DNA from: Streptomyces brasiliensis
GTDB taxonomy: Bacteria; Actinomycetota; Actinomycetes; Streptomycetales; Streptomycetaceae
Assembly (NCBI RefSeq): GCF_014647875.1
Contig: NZ_BMQA01000007.1
Span: 1-64,000, forward strand
Length of the DNA stretch: 64,000 nt
Direction: 5' to 3'
Part shown: one piece after another, positions 53,040 through 61,518 of the stretch
Layout of the letters: every line of letters begins with the position of its first letter
How positions within the stretch are numbered: the first letter of the stretch is position 1
Notes under the pieces: model-generated
The model's database searches: none
Told to the model about the DNA's origin: nothing
Seen by the model: the letters and a program-made list of their open reading frames with translations, nothing else
Position numbers and translations under genes: made by a program

Positions 53040-54947
53040 GTGGACTGGAAGCAAGCATGGTCGACCACGACCAATACGACCAACACCGCGCTGGACGCAC
53101 TCGCCCCGGTGTGCACGCCGTTCGCCGCCTGGTGGGACCGGGAGACGGAACGCCGGACGCAACTGCGGACCCCGGAGAACCTGAAGGCGCTCATGACCGC
53201 GCAGCGCGAGCACAACTCCGCCCGCTCCACCGCAGCCATGGCACGCAATCAGCGCAGCGCGGCCCGCAAGGCGTCCAGCAACCCGCTGTCCGCCGACCGC
53301 CGCGCCGCGCGCACGGCGGACAAGGCCGCCCGGCAGCACCACAGTCAGGCGCGGGCCGGGCTGAAGGCGGCGCGCAAGAACTACCCCGCCACCCTCGCGG
53401 CCCGAGCCGTGCAGGCGCATGCCGCGCACGCGGTACCCGGAGGGCTAGCCTCCTGGCTGATGTCGGAGGCCAGTCACGCGCTCACCGTGTGGCCTGCCTC
53501 GGTGTCGGCCGGGCTGATCGGCCTGCACGCCGCCGGATTGTGGCTGGGACGCCGTCAGCCGTCGGTGCAGCTCGATGACGGGATGACGGCGGAGGAGCGG
53601 CGGCTGGCCTCGCGGCTGGACCCGTCGTTCTGGGTGCAGAACGCGGATGCCCGCGGCTTGTCGGGCACCGTGCCCACCCCGGCCAAGCTCACCCCGGCCG
53701 GGCTGGTCTCGCATGTGCGGCTGGACGCCAAGTGGACGCCCACCGGGTTCAAGGGCAAGCGGGAGGAGATCCGCGCTCTTCTCGGTGCCCGCACCGATCT
53801 GCCCATGGAGATCAAGGCGGGCTCCCACGGGGACCGGGCCACGATCACCCTGCGGACCCGCAGCGCCGCCGACGGCATCGACCTGAACGGCTGGACCCCC
53901 GGCGCCCCCTGGGGAGTCGACACCGTCACCGGTGAGCCGGTGATCGTCCCTCTCGGTCGTCGCATGCTGGTGGCCGGGACGTCGGGTGCGGGCAAGAGCT
54001 GGTCGACGCGCGCCATCCTGGCCGAGGCGTCCGAGACGCCGGATCACCGGCTTGTGGTCATCGACCCGAAGCGCGTGGAGGCCCTGAACTGGAAGCACCG
54101 CGCCCGGACCGCCGTGACCCCGCTGGAAGTCCTGAAGGTCACGGGCGAGCTGTACGCGGAGATGATCGAGCGTGAGGCGCTGATCCCCCGGGGTGAGGAC
54201 GTCATCCAGATCAGCCCGGACCGGCCCCGCATCACGGTCTTCGTCGATGAGGGTGCCGAGGTCATCGCCATGTCCAAGAAGCCCCGGCGCAAGGGCACCG
54301 GGGACGACCCCGGTGATCCCGACTGGGGTGAGATCATCGAGAACCTGCGGTCCCTCGCGCGGCGGGCCCGCGCGGCCGAGATCATCGTCATCTGGGCGAC
54401 GCAGAAGCCCACGATGTCCGGTGAGGGCCACGGCATCGACTCCCAGATCGCGGGTCAGATCACCTACCGGGCCTCCCTCGCGCTGTCCAGCGCGGGCGAA
54501 TCGCAGGTGGTGTTCGGGCAGGACGCCCACGAAAAGGGCTGGCACGCCCACGAACTGCCCATGCCGGGCTTCGCCCTGCTGCGCTCGCACCCCAAGGCCA
54601 AGCCCCACCACATCCGCACACGGGCCATGTCGCCCAAGGACGTCATCGCCCTGCCCGACCGGCCCATATGGCAGCGCGACTCCGCCGGACCGTCCGGGAA
54701 CACGCTCCGCCTGGTCAAGGAGCAGACCGCCCTCGAGGCGGCTCCCACGTCGGCGCCGACGGCGGAGACGAACCGTGACCGGGTGCTGAAGGCCGTCCAG
54801 GACGGTGCCCGGACCCTGCGGGACATCACCGACCGGACCGGGATCAACAAGGGGACCGTGTCCCGTGAGGTCAAGGCCCTCACGGCCGCCGGGTCTCTCC
54901 GCAAGGGCGATGACGGGATGCTCCTGCCCGGTCGCGAGGCAGCCTGA
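53040..54947 (+). CDS. FtsK/SpoIIIE-type conjugal DNA translocase (TraB-like)
   Basis: GTG 53040 has GGAGG 8 nt upstream; 635 residues. The N-terminal half has a long basic helical region and a short hydrophobic segment ('HALTVWPASVSAGLIGLHAA'). The ATPase has Walker A 'MLVAGTSGAGKSWSTRAI', Walker B 'ITVFVDEGAEVIAMS' and 'IVIWATQKPTMSGEGHGIDS'. A C-terminal winged helix ('RTLRDITDRTGINKGTVSRE') parallels the clt-recognition domain of TraB. Such proteins move double-stranded DNA between mycelia. Confidence 0.9.
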   Translation: MDWKQAWSTTTNTTNTALDALAPVCTPFAAWWDRETERRTQLRTPENLKALMTAQREHNSARSTAAMARNQRSAARKASSNPLSADRRAARTADKAARQHHSQARAGLKAARKNYPATLAARAVQAHAAHAVPGGLASWLMSEASHALTVWPASVSAGLIGLHAAGLWLGRRQPSVQLDDGMTAEERRLASRLDPSFWVQNADARGLSGTVPTPAKLTPAGLVSHVRLDAKWTPTGFKGKREEIRALLGARTDLPMEIKAGSHGDRATITLRTRSAADGIDLNGWTPGAPWGVDTVTGEPVIVPLGRRMLVAGTSGAGKSWSTRAILAEASETPDHRLVVIDPKRVEALNWKHRARTAVTPLEVLKVTGELYAEMIEREALIPRGEDVIQISPDRPRITVFVDEGAEVIAMSKKPRRKGTGDDPGDPDWGEIIENLRSLARRARAAEIIVIWATQKPTMSGEGHGIDSQIAGQITYRASLALSSAGESQVVFGQDAHEKGWHAHELPMPGFALLRSHPKAKPHHIRTRAMSPKDVIALPDRPIWQRDSAGPSGNTLRLVKEQTALEAAPTSAPTAETNRDRVLKAVQDGARTLRDITDRTGINKGTVSREVKALTAAGSLRKGDDGMLLPGREAA

Positions 54948-55056
54948 GCCCCGCTGTCTGACCTGCCCGACCAACGACAACGGCGGCCCCCTTCCGGCAA
55001 GAACCGGGGCCGCCGTCAATCCATCAGTCCCTCACAGACCTGTGGAGGTCACCAGC

Positions 55057-55911
55057 ATGCCCCAACCCACCGACGTCCGGGGAGAGTGCCTGCCTGCCGC
55101 TCTCTCCCTGGCAGCCTCCGGCGTGCCCGTGCTGCCGTTACGAGCGGGGAAGGTGCCGTTCGGGAACTGCCCGGCCTGCGCCGACAACGCGTGCGGTGGC
55201 CGGCCGAACATGAAAACCCCCGGCCCCTGCACCTGCCCGCACCCCTGCCACGGCTGGGCCGCCGCCACCACCGACCCCCACACCCTCAACTCGCCGACGT
55301 GGGCCCGGGCCTGGCGCGAGGCGGCAGCGGTGGCCTACCACCCCGGCGGCGCCGGTCTCACCGTCGTCGACCTCGACAACACGGCCGCCATCGCGTGGGC
55401 CCGTGCGAGCCTGCCCGCCACCCGGACCGTGCCGACGACCCGGGGTGAACACTGGCTCTACCAAGGGGCGATGCAGTCCGCCAACGCTGTACGGCCAGGT
55501 GTGGACGTCAAGTCCACGATGGCCTACGCCCGGTGGCTCGGTTCCGGCACCGGCACCATGACCGCGCTGCCGGACGGTGTGCGCGCCCTGGCCGTGAAGG
55601 AGCCCGCCGCAGTCCGGCCGGTGGCCGTCACCGTGCCCGCACGGCTCGGGGGCGGGGAGTGCCCTCACCGCACGCCCGTCTACCTCGATCGTGGCATCGC
55701 CATGGCAGAGCAGCGCATCACCGAGGCTCGCGAGGCGGTGCACGCCACGGTCTACCGGACCTTCCTAGCGGTGCTGTCCACGCACGGCCGGTGCGGCTGC
55801 CTGACCGACGCCCACGTGGCGCGGTTGTTCACCGCCGCGCAGGCCAAGGGTGAAACCGCCCGGCACTGCACCGACGCGTGGACCAACGCCCTGACCAGGT
55901 TGGGACTGTGA
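55057..55911 (+). CDS. AICE replication primase/polymerase (PrimPol)
   Basis: The 284-residue protein has a Cys-rich insert (NCPACADNACGG ... CTCPHPCHGW), the acidic 'GAGLTVVDLDNTAAIAWARA', 'PTTRGEHWLYQGAM' with the catalytic His, and 'RPGVDVKSTMAYARWLGSG'. It is the priming partner of the downstream helicase-like Rep. ATG 55057 follows GGAGG at moderate spacing. Confidence 0.87.
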   Translation: MPQPTDVRGECLPAALSLAASGVPVLPLRAGKVPFGNCPACADNACGGRPNMKTPGPCTCPHPCHGWAAATTDPHTLNSPTWARAWREAAAVAYHPGGAGLTVVDLDNTAAIAWARASLPATRTVPTTRGEHWLYQGAMQSANAVRPGVDVKSTMAYARWLGSGTGTMTALPDGVRALAVKEPAAVRPVAVTVPARLGGGECPHRTPVYLDRGIAMAEQRITEAREAVHATVYRTFLAVLSTHGRCGCLTDAHVARLFTAAQAKGETARHCTDAWTNALTRLGL

Positions 55912-55913
55912 CC

Positions 55914-57389
55914 ATGGCTGACGACGAGAAGAACCCGGCCCGCGAGGTCATCACCGACTACGCGCAAGCGCACTTCCGGTACTTCCGCACCGCCGACGGC
56001 ACCGTGTACGCGCAGAGGAACGGCCATCCCGTGGCCCGCCCGATGCGCTCGCAGGGCACGACCGGCAGTCACCGCCAGGAACTCATGGTCGGCCTGTTCA
56101 GGGACGGGCGCGGTGTGTTCAACGGGACCGCGCTCAAGGAGGCATTGGACTTGATCGAAGCGCTCGCGCTGACCGAGGACGTGCAGCCCGTCCACATTCG
56201 CGTCGCCCCCGGATTCGACGGGGCGACGTGGCTGGACCTGGGCCGCGACGACGGGCAGTCCGTCCGCATCCACCCCTCCGGGTGGGACGTCGCCGTCCCC
56301 GACCCGCGTGAGGTGTGCTGGCGGCGCACCCAGCTCACCGGGGAACTCCCGGTGCCTGCCAAGGACACCGACGGCAAGGGCATCGACCTGTTGATGCGGC
56401 TGTGCAACTTCGCCAACGCGGAGACCGAGTGCCTGGCCATCGCCTGGCTGCTCGGCTGCCTGGAACCGTCCGTGCCCGTGCCCGCGCCGTTCCTCACCGG
56501 GCCGCAGGGCGCGGGCAAATCCACCGGTGGGCGGATGCTCGTGCGGATCATTGAGGGCATGAGCGGGGACCTGCGCCGCGCTCCGAAGGATGAGGAGAAC
56601 CTGATCGCGGCGGTGGCGGCCGGATGGGTGACCGCCCTGGACAACCTCTCGCACCTGACGCCGGAACTGTCTGACGCCATGTGCTGCATCGTGACCGGCA
56701 TCGAGAACGTCAAACGGGCCCTGTTCACCGACGGGGACGTGTTCCGCGTCGGCTACCGCCGCCCCCTGCTCCTGACCGGCATCGACGTCGGAGTCATCCG
56801 GCCCGACCTGGCGGAACGGCTCCTGCCGCTGCGCCTGGAACGCCCCAGGGTCCGGCGCACCGAGGCGGAGCTCTGGGCGGAGTACACGGAAGTCCTGCCG
56901 ATCATTCTCGGCTCCCTCCTGGACCTCACGGTCAAGATCCGCGCAGTGGAGGCGGAGACCCCCACCGATCTGCGGATGGCGGACTTCGCCCGCCTGTGCG
57001 CGCAACTCGACGCGGCAACCGGGCTCGGAGCGCTCACCGCCTACCGGGCCAGCCTGGACGACCTCAACGACGACGTGATCGAGGGCGATCTCCTCGCCCA
57101 GACCGTCCTTAGGCACGCCGACACCATCGAACCGGGCGCGGCGCAGCGGATGACGTCCACCGGGTGGCTGCACTGCCTCACCACCCTCTACACCGGCGAG
57201 GACTACCGCCCCCTGCCCAAAGGCTGGCCGACTACCGGCAAGGTCCTCTCGGACCGCCTCAAGCGCCTCCAGCCCACCCTTGCGGCCCGGGGCGTCCTCA
57301 TCGACTCGGGCCGCACCAAAGAGGGCCGCTACCTCGAAATGACCCGCCTGCAAGCCCCGCCCCCACACGAGCAGGGGCAGGCGTTCTGA
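55914..57389 (+). CDS. AICE replication ATPase/helicase (Rep-like)
   Basis: The 491-residue protein has a P-loop 'APFLTGPQGAGKSTGGRMLV', a Walker B-like region near 'AAVAAGWVTALDNLSHLTPE', a sensor-like 'YRRPLLLTGIDVGVIRPDL' and arginines in 'ERLLPLRLERPRVRRTEAEL', consistent with a superfamily-3-like replicative helicase. ATG 55914 is preferred; GTG 55908 would overlap the PrimPol stop. The pair is followed by an iteron-like array. Confidence 0.83.
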   Translation: MADDEKNPAREVITDYAQAHFRYFRTADGTVYAQRNGHPVARPMRSQGTTGSHRQELMVGLFRDGRGVFNGTALKEALDLIEALALTEDVQPVHIRVAPGFDGATWLDLGRDDGQSVRIHPSGWDVAVPDPREVCWRRTQLTGELPVPAKDTDGKGIDLLMRLCNFANAETECLAIAWLLGCLEPSVPVPAPFLTGPQGAGKSTGGRMLVRIIEGMSGDLRRAPKDEENLIAAVAAGWVTALDNLSHLTPELSDAMCCIVTGIENVKRALFTDGDVFRVGYRRPLLLTGIDVGVIRPDLAERLLPLRLERPRVRRTEAELWAEYTEVLPIILGSLLDLTVKIRAVEAETPTDLRMADFARLCAQLDAATGLGALTAYRASLDDLNDDVIEGDLLAQTVLRHADTIEPGAAQRMTSTGWLHCLTTLYTGEDYRPLPKGWPTTGKVLSDRLKRLQPTLAARGVLIDSGRTKEGRYLEMTRLQAPPPHEQGQAF

Positions 57390-57600
57390 CCGGTGCCGCC
57401 GACCGCACAAGCAAGAAGAGCACCCTGTCCCAGCGTGCTCTTCTTGCTGTTCGGCGGCAGCGCCGCCCTGCGATGAACGCGCCGCGAAGCGGCTCCATTT
57501 ACCGCCCGAGAGACGCGCCGCGTAGCGGCTCCTTCTTCACGCTCTGAGCCGCACCGCACCACCACAGACAGCCCCTCTCTTTTTCCTAAGTAGGAAACGC

Positions 57601-57807
57601 TGCGTCACCTGCGTCACCTGCGTCACAAAACGCCCCGTGACCTGCGCATACAGGGGTGACGCAGACGACGGGCTCTGCGTCATCCTGCGTCACCTGCGTC
57701 ACCGATGACGGACAGCCTGCGTCACCGATGACGCACCCCCAACGCTCTGCGTCACCCCAAACCCGCAGGTCAGAAGCCTGGGATGACGCAGGTGACGCGG
57801 TGACGCA
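57601..57807. repeat. Iteron-like array of TGCGTCA repeats (candidate origin)
   Basis: About 12 copies of TGCGTCA(C) in both orientations in 207 bp: forward at 57601, 57610, 57619, 57676, 57686, 57695, 57718 and 57748; inverted (TGACGCA) at 57657, 57729, 57784 and 57801. Several are in 9-bp tandem steps. The array lies in the 477-nt gap between rep-like and xis genes and could be the element's origin or an Xis/Int binding zone. Confidence 0.75.
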
Positions 57808-57866
57808 GAAATCCGCACCTCGGACACACACGGCCCCAAGACCAGCCCAAGCGAGGAGTAGCAACG

Positions 57867-58052
57867 ATGGCTCGCCCCAAGATGCTCAAGCTCCCCGAAG
57901 TCCTCGAAGAGATCGAGATGAGTCGCGCCGCCTTCTACCGCATGCGTGCCCGGGGTATGGCCCCGAAGCTCATCAAGCTGCCGAACGGACAGATCCGTTG
58001 CCGTCGCAGCGATTTGGACGCGTGGTGGGCCGAGCACGAGATCGCAGCCTGA
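57867..58052 (+). CDS. Excisionase/AlpA-like HTH protein (Xis)
   Basis: The 61-residue protein is a compact winged HTH: 'MLKLPEVLEEIEMSRAAFYR', 'MRARGMAPKLIKLPNGQIRC', 'RRSDLDAWWAEHEIAA'. GAGGAG precedes ATG 57867. Upstream of the integrase, it should bend att DNA to direct excision. Confidence 0.88.
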   Translation: MARPKMLKLPEVLEEIEMSRAAFYRMRARGMAPKLIKLPNGQIRCRRSDLDAWWAEHEIAA

Positions 58053-58068
58053 CTTATTGACCGACCCG

Positions 58069-58100
58069 AAGGGGACCCCGCCGTGTGGCGGGGTCCCCTT
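58069..58100 (+). terminator. Strong hairpin between xis and int
   Basis: Perfect 14-bp inverted repeat AAGGGGACCCCGCC-GTGT-GGCGGGGTCCCCTT, starting 16 nt after the xis stop and ending 17 nt before the int start. It may limit integrase expression; its right arm abuts the int ribosome site (CTTGAAGGAG). Confidence 0.75.
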
Positions 58101-58117
58101 CCGCTTGAAGGAGCACA

Positions 58118-59494
58118 ATGCACAGCTACGACGTGCGCATTTGGAGCGTTCGGAAGCGTCCGAGCAAAGCCGCTCCGTTCCAACTCCGCTGGCAGGTCGA
58201 TGGAACGGAACATCAGGAGAGGTTCACGACCAAGACCCTCGCCGACGCCCGCCGCGCGGAACTGCTAACCGCGACGCGCAAGGGCGAGCCGTTCGACACC
58301 GAGACCGGACTCCCGGTGTCCGAAGTGCGCGAGCGGAACCGTACGGGCTGGTACGCCCATGCCCGCGCGCATGCCGCCCGGAAGTGGCCGACTGCGGCGG
58401 CCAAGCACCGTGCGAGCATCGCCGAAAGCCTGACCATTGCCACGATGGCTCTCTGCCCGGCAGGGAAGGGGCGCCCGGCGGATGACCTCCTACGCCGGGC
58501 GCTTTACCAGTGGGGATTCAACCCGGGACGCGCCGACCAGGAACCGCCGGAAGCGGAGGCCAAGGCGTTGGCGTGGGTGGAGCGCAACGCGCCTGCCGTG
58601 GTCGACCTCGACAGCGCGAAGCGCGTGCGCATGGTGCTGGAACACCTGGCAAAGCGTCAGGACGGCAAGGCTGCCGCTGCGAACACGTTCCGGCGCCGCC
58701 GTGCGGTACTGAGCAACTGCCTTCGCCTGGCCGTGGAGCATGAGCTATTGCCCGGCAACCCTCTGCATCGCGTGCACTGGGAGACCCCCAAGGCGGTGGA
58801 AGAGCTGGACGCGCGAAGCGTCGCCACACCGACACAGGCGCGGGCGCTCCTGGACGCGGTACGTGCTCAAGGTCCGCGCGGCGCTCACCTGGTCGCGTTC
58901 TTCGCGTGCATGTACTACGCCGCCATGCGCCCTGAGGAGGTGTCCATGCTGAGTGCCGAGCAATGCGACCTCCCTGAGGAAGGGTGGGGGCGACTCATGC
59001 TCGCCGGCGCCCGGCCGCAGGTTGGATCCGCCTGGACGGACGACGGCAAGCCGTACGAGGAAAGGCAGCTCAAGCACCGGGCCCGCCGCGCGGTCCGACC
59101 GGTGCCTGTCCCCCCTGTGCTGGTCGCCATCCTGCGCGCCCACCTCGAAGCGTTCGGGACCACAGCCGAAGGCCGCCTGTTCAGCGCCGTACGGGGCGGA
59201 CCGATCCGGGCGCAGGAGTACGGCAGGGTGTGGAAGGAGGCTCGCCGGAAGGCGCTCACCGCCGCGCAGGTGGCCTCACCGCTCGCCGCCATCCCGTACG
59301 ACCTGCGGCATGCGTGCGTGTCGTTCTGGCTCCGTTCCGGGGTGAGCCTGGCCGAGACCGCCCGGCGCGCGGGGCAGAGCGTCGCGGTGCTTCAGCGGTA
59401 CTACGCCAAGGTGCTGGACGGTGAGGAAGCAAGGATGAACGCGCTGATCGAGCAGGGGTTGGCGGAGCAGGACGGCGAGCCGGACGAGTCGTAG
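58118..59494 (+). CDS. AICE tyrosine recombinase (integrase)
   Basis: The 458-residue integrase has an N-terminal arm-binding region ('FQLRWQVDGTEHQERFTTKT'), a core-binding domain and a catalytic domain with Arg in 'MYYAAMRPEEVSMLSAEQCD', the box 'AIPYDLRHACVSFWLRSGVS' and the Tyr in 'VAVLQRYYAKVLDGEEARMN'. Length and motifs are intact. It ends 92 nt before attR, the standard AICE layout, and should act on the 3' half of tRNA-Ser(UGA). Confidence 0.93.
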   Translation: MHSYDVRIWSVRKRPSKAAPFQLRWQVDGTEHQERFTTKTLADARRAELLTATRKGEPFDTETGLPVSEVRERNRTGWYAHARAHAARKWPTAAAKHRASIAESLTIATMALCPAGKGRPADDLLRRALYQWGFNPGRADQEPPEAEAKALAWVERNAPAVVDLDSAKRVRMVLEHLAKRQDGKAAAANTFRRRRAVLSNCLRLAVEHELLPGNPLHRVHWETPKAVEELDARSVATPTQARALLDAVRAQGPRGAHLVAFFACMYYAAMRPEEVSMLSAEQCDLPEEGWGRLMLAGARPQVGSAWTDDGKPYEERQLKHRARRAVRPVPVPPVLVAILRAHLEAFGTTAEGRLFSAVRGGPIRAQEYGRVWKEARRKALTAAQVASPLAAIPYDLRHACVSFWLRSGVSLAETARRAGQSVAVLQRYYAKVLDGEEARMNALIEQGLAEQDGEPDES

Positions 59495-59571
59495 ATCCTG
59501 GCCGCAGGTTGGCCGCACGAGCTGGTCAGAGGTGGGATACCGGCGGGCCAGAGTGAGACAAGGTCACGCCG

Positions 59572-59603
59572 AAGGGGTGCCGCTCTGGAGAGGGGCACCC
59601 CTT
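59572..59603 (-). terminator. tRNA-Ser(UGA) terminator at attR
   Basis: AAGGGGTGCCGCTC-N4-GAGGGGCACCCCTT, one mismatch in 14 relative to the perfect version at attL. It serves the intact tRNA on the minus strand. Confidence 0.78.
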
Positions 59604-59689
59604 CTGACCTGCACTGTCTATGACCTGTGCGGAGGCGGTGGGATTTGAACCCACGGTGACATCGCTGCCACGACGGTTTTCAAGACCGT
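59587..59689. other. attR, right copy of 103-bp direct repeat
   Basis: Identical to 43869-43971. The copy lies within the complete tRNA-Ser(UGA) gene and its terminator, so the element kept the tRNA functional on insertion. Confidence 0.92.
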
Positions 59690-59716
59690 TCCCTTCGGCC
59701 GCTCGGGCACGCCTCC
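59630..59716 (-). tRNA. tRNA-Ser (anticodon TGA), AICE target
   Basis: The 87-nt class II tRNA has acceptor GGAGGCG/CGCCTCC, anticodon stem ACGGT/ACCGT with loop CTTGAAA (anticodon TGA), long variable arm and T-arm GGTTCAAATCC. A 60-nt 3' fragment is duplicated at 43912-43971. Confidence 0.95.
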
Positions 59717-59749
59717 CCGCGCTGCCTGATCAGCGGCGCGGGGACAAGA

Positions 59750-61231
59750 CTAACCGTTCGGCTCGTCGCCTGCCCGGGCGCCCAGGGTGACTTCGGCTGT
59801 GTGCTCCTGGCCACCCCGCTTGTAGGTGATCGTCACCTTGTCGCCGGGCTTGTGGGTCCAGATCTCGCCGATCAGGGTGGGGCCCGAGTCGATCACCGAG
59901 TCGTCGAGCTTGGTGATGACGTCGCCGGACTTGAGGCCGGCCTTGGCCGCGGGGCCGCCCGCCTCGACCGGGGCGGCGCCGCTCTGGCCCTGGTCGGTGA
60001 TCTTCGCGCCGTCCGTGCTGTCCTCGAGCGAGACGACCGCGCCGATCTTGGCGTACACCGGCTTGCCCGTCTTGATCAGCTGCTGGGCGACGTACTTGGC
60101 CTGGTTGATCGGGATGGCGAAGCCGAGGCCGATCGAGCCGGACTGCCCGGAACCGCCGAGGCCGCCGCTGCTGCTGGACTGGATCGCGGAGTTGATGCCG
60201 ATCACCGCGCCGCTCGCGTCGAGCAGCGGTCCACCGGAGTTGCCCGGGTTGATGGAGGCGTCGGTCTGCAGGGCGCTCATGTAGGACGCCTTGCTGGAGG
60301 CGCTGCCGTCGCTGGAGGCGACCGGGCGGTTCTTGGCGCTGATGATGCCGGTCGTCACCGTGTTGGACAGGCCGAACGGGGCGCCGATCGCGATCGTCTC
60401 GTCGCCGACCGCCACCTTGTCCGAGTCGCCGAGGGCGAGCGGCTTGAGGTCCGACGGCGCGTTCTTGAGCTTGATGACGGCGACGTCGTAGCCCTGGGCG
60501 TGGCCGACGACCTCCGCGTCGTACTTCTTGCCGTCGGGGAACGTCGCGGTCAGCCTGCCGCCGTCGACGGCATCGGCCACCACGTGGTTGTTGGTGACGA
60601 TGTGGCCCTGGGTGTCGAAGACGAACCCGGTGCCGGTGCCGCCCTCGCCGCTGGTGGACTCCGCCTCGATGGTGACGGTGCTGGGCAGGGACTTGGCGGC
60701 GACGGCAGCGATGGTCCCCGGGGAGCGCTTGACCTGGGTGGCGCTGCCGCTGTCGGTGGCGGAGACGGTCGTGGAGCCGGCGTCGTCGCTGTTCTTGGCC
60801 AGCGTGTAGCCCAGACCGCCGCCCAGTCCGCCCGCGACCAGCGCGGCCACCAGGACCGCGGCGACCAGGCCGCCGCGCCCGCCGCGGGGCTTCGGGGCGG
60901 GCGGCTGGTACGACGAGCCCCAGCCGGTGTTGCCCGCGCCCGCGCCGCCGTCCGCGTAGGAGGGCGTTGCGGGGGGCGGGGGCGGCCAGGAGGCGTCCGG
61001 GGCGGGGCCGGCCGCCTGGGGCGTGCCGGAGGGGTCCGCAGGCGTGTGCGCGGCGGGCGCCGCGCCGTACTCCGATGCGCCGGGGGCGCCCGGAGGCACC
61101 GGCGGGAGCGGAGTCGTCGGCGCGTCCCCGTGGGGCGGGCCTGCCTGCGGGGAAACAGCGGGAGATGCCACCGGCACGGGAGGTGCGGACGGGGCCGGGG
61201 GTACCGGGTTGCCCTCGTTCTCGGTGCTCAC
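59750..61231 (-). CDS. HtrA/DegP-like membrane-anchored serine protease with PDZ domain
   Basis: The 493-residue protein has a ~120-residue Pro-rich cytoplasmic tail, one TM helix (~123-147: 'LVAAVLVAALVAGGLGGGLG'), an extracellular trypsin-like domain with catalytic His in 'GHIVTNNHVVADAVDGGRLT', Asp in 'AQGYDVAVIKLKNAPSDLKP' and Ser in 'DASINPGNSGGPLLDASGAV', then a PDZ domain ('AGLKSGDVITKLDDSVIDSG'). HtrA proteins degrade misfolded secreted proteins. An extended Gly/Ser loop after the catalytic Ser may control access. Confidence 0.93.
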   Translation of the reverse strand: MSTENEGNPVPPAPSAPPVPVASPAVSPQAGPPHGDAPTTPLPPVPPGAPGASEYGAAPAAHTPADPSGTPQAAGPAPDASWPPPPPATPSYADGGAGAGNTGWGSSYQPPAPKPRGGRGGLVAAVLVAALVAGGLGGGLGYTLAKNSDDAGSTTVSATDSGSATQVKRSPGTIAAVAAKSLPSTVTIEAESTSGEGGTGTGFVFDTQGHIVTNNHVVADAVDGGRLTATFPDGKKYDAEVVGHAQGYDVAVIKLKNAPSDLKPLALGDSDKVAVGDETIAIGAPFGLSNTVTTGIISAKNRPVASSDGSASSKASYMSALQTDASINPGNSGGPLLDASGAVIGINSAIQSSSSGGLGGSGQSGSIGLGFAIPINQAKYVAQQLIKTGKPVYAKIGAVVSLEDSTDGAKITDQGQSGAAPVEAGGPAAKAGLKSGDVITKLDDSVIDSGPTLIGEIWTHKPGDKVTITYKRGGQEHTAEVTLGARAGDEPNG

Positions 61232-61518
61232 AGCATTTCTCCTCGATCCACGGCTGTTGTTCTCGGTCGCACTCGGTCATGCTCATTCACGCTTGTTCAC
61301 GGTCCGGCGCGATGCAGCTGTGCATGTGCTTTTGTCTGACGTCAGCTTTTCCCACGGGCCGTCAGAGCACCATAAGCGGTTGCTGTGAGTCCGGGGCCAT
61401 CCTTTATATAGGACTTTTCCGATAAAAGTTTCATTCCCCGGAGAGTTCATGCCGCCGTTCGCTTCACGTACGCGCCCGTGCCGCCACGCGTACGCCCTCA
61501 CGGTGACACCATGACGCG
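61232..61518. other. Divergent promoter region htrA-like / GDPD
   Basis: 287 nt. AT-rich segment ATCCTTTATATAGGAC (61401-61416), then CCGATAAAAG, is the likely promoter zone. TCCTTTATATAGGA is an imperfect palindrome and may be a regulator site. No gene. Confidence 0.4.

Larger units (their letters stand above)
43869..59689 (+). mobile_element. Actinomycete integrative and conjugative element (AICE) in tRNA-Ser(UGA)
   Basis: The 15.8-kb element runs between perfect 103-bp repeats and carries a full AICE backbone: integrase and Xis next to attR, Rep helicase, PrimPol, an iteron-like array, FtsK/TraB double-strand translocase, Spd-like membrane proteins and a GntR/KorSA-like repressor. Cargo by attL has distinctly lower GC (one 60-nt line at 46861 has 26 G+C). 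All backbone genes look intact, so excision and transfer may still be possible. Confidence 0.92.

Noticed and set aside
53445..55019. 524-codon minus-strand frame opposite traB-like gene
   Set aside because: Shadow of the FtsK-type ATPase, whose Walker motifs are unambiguous.
57601..57807. CRISPR array
   Set aside because: Repeats are only 7-9 bp, in both orientations, without regular spacers; an iteron-like array fits better.
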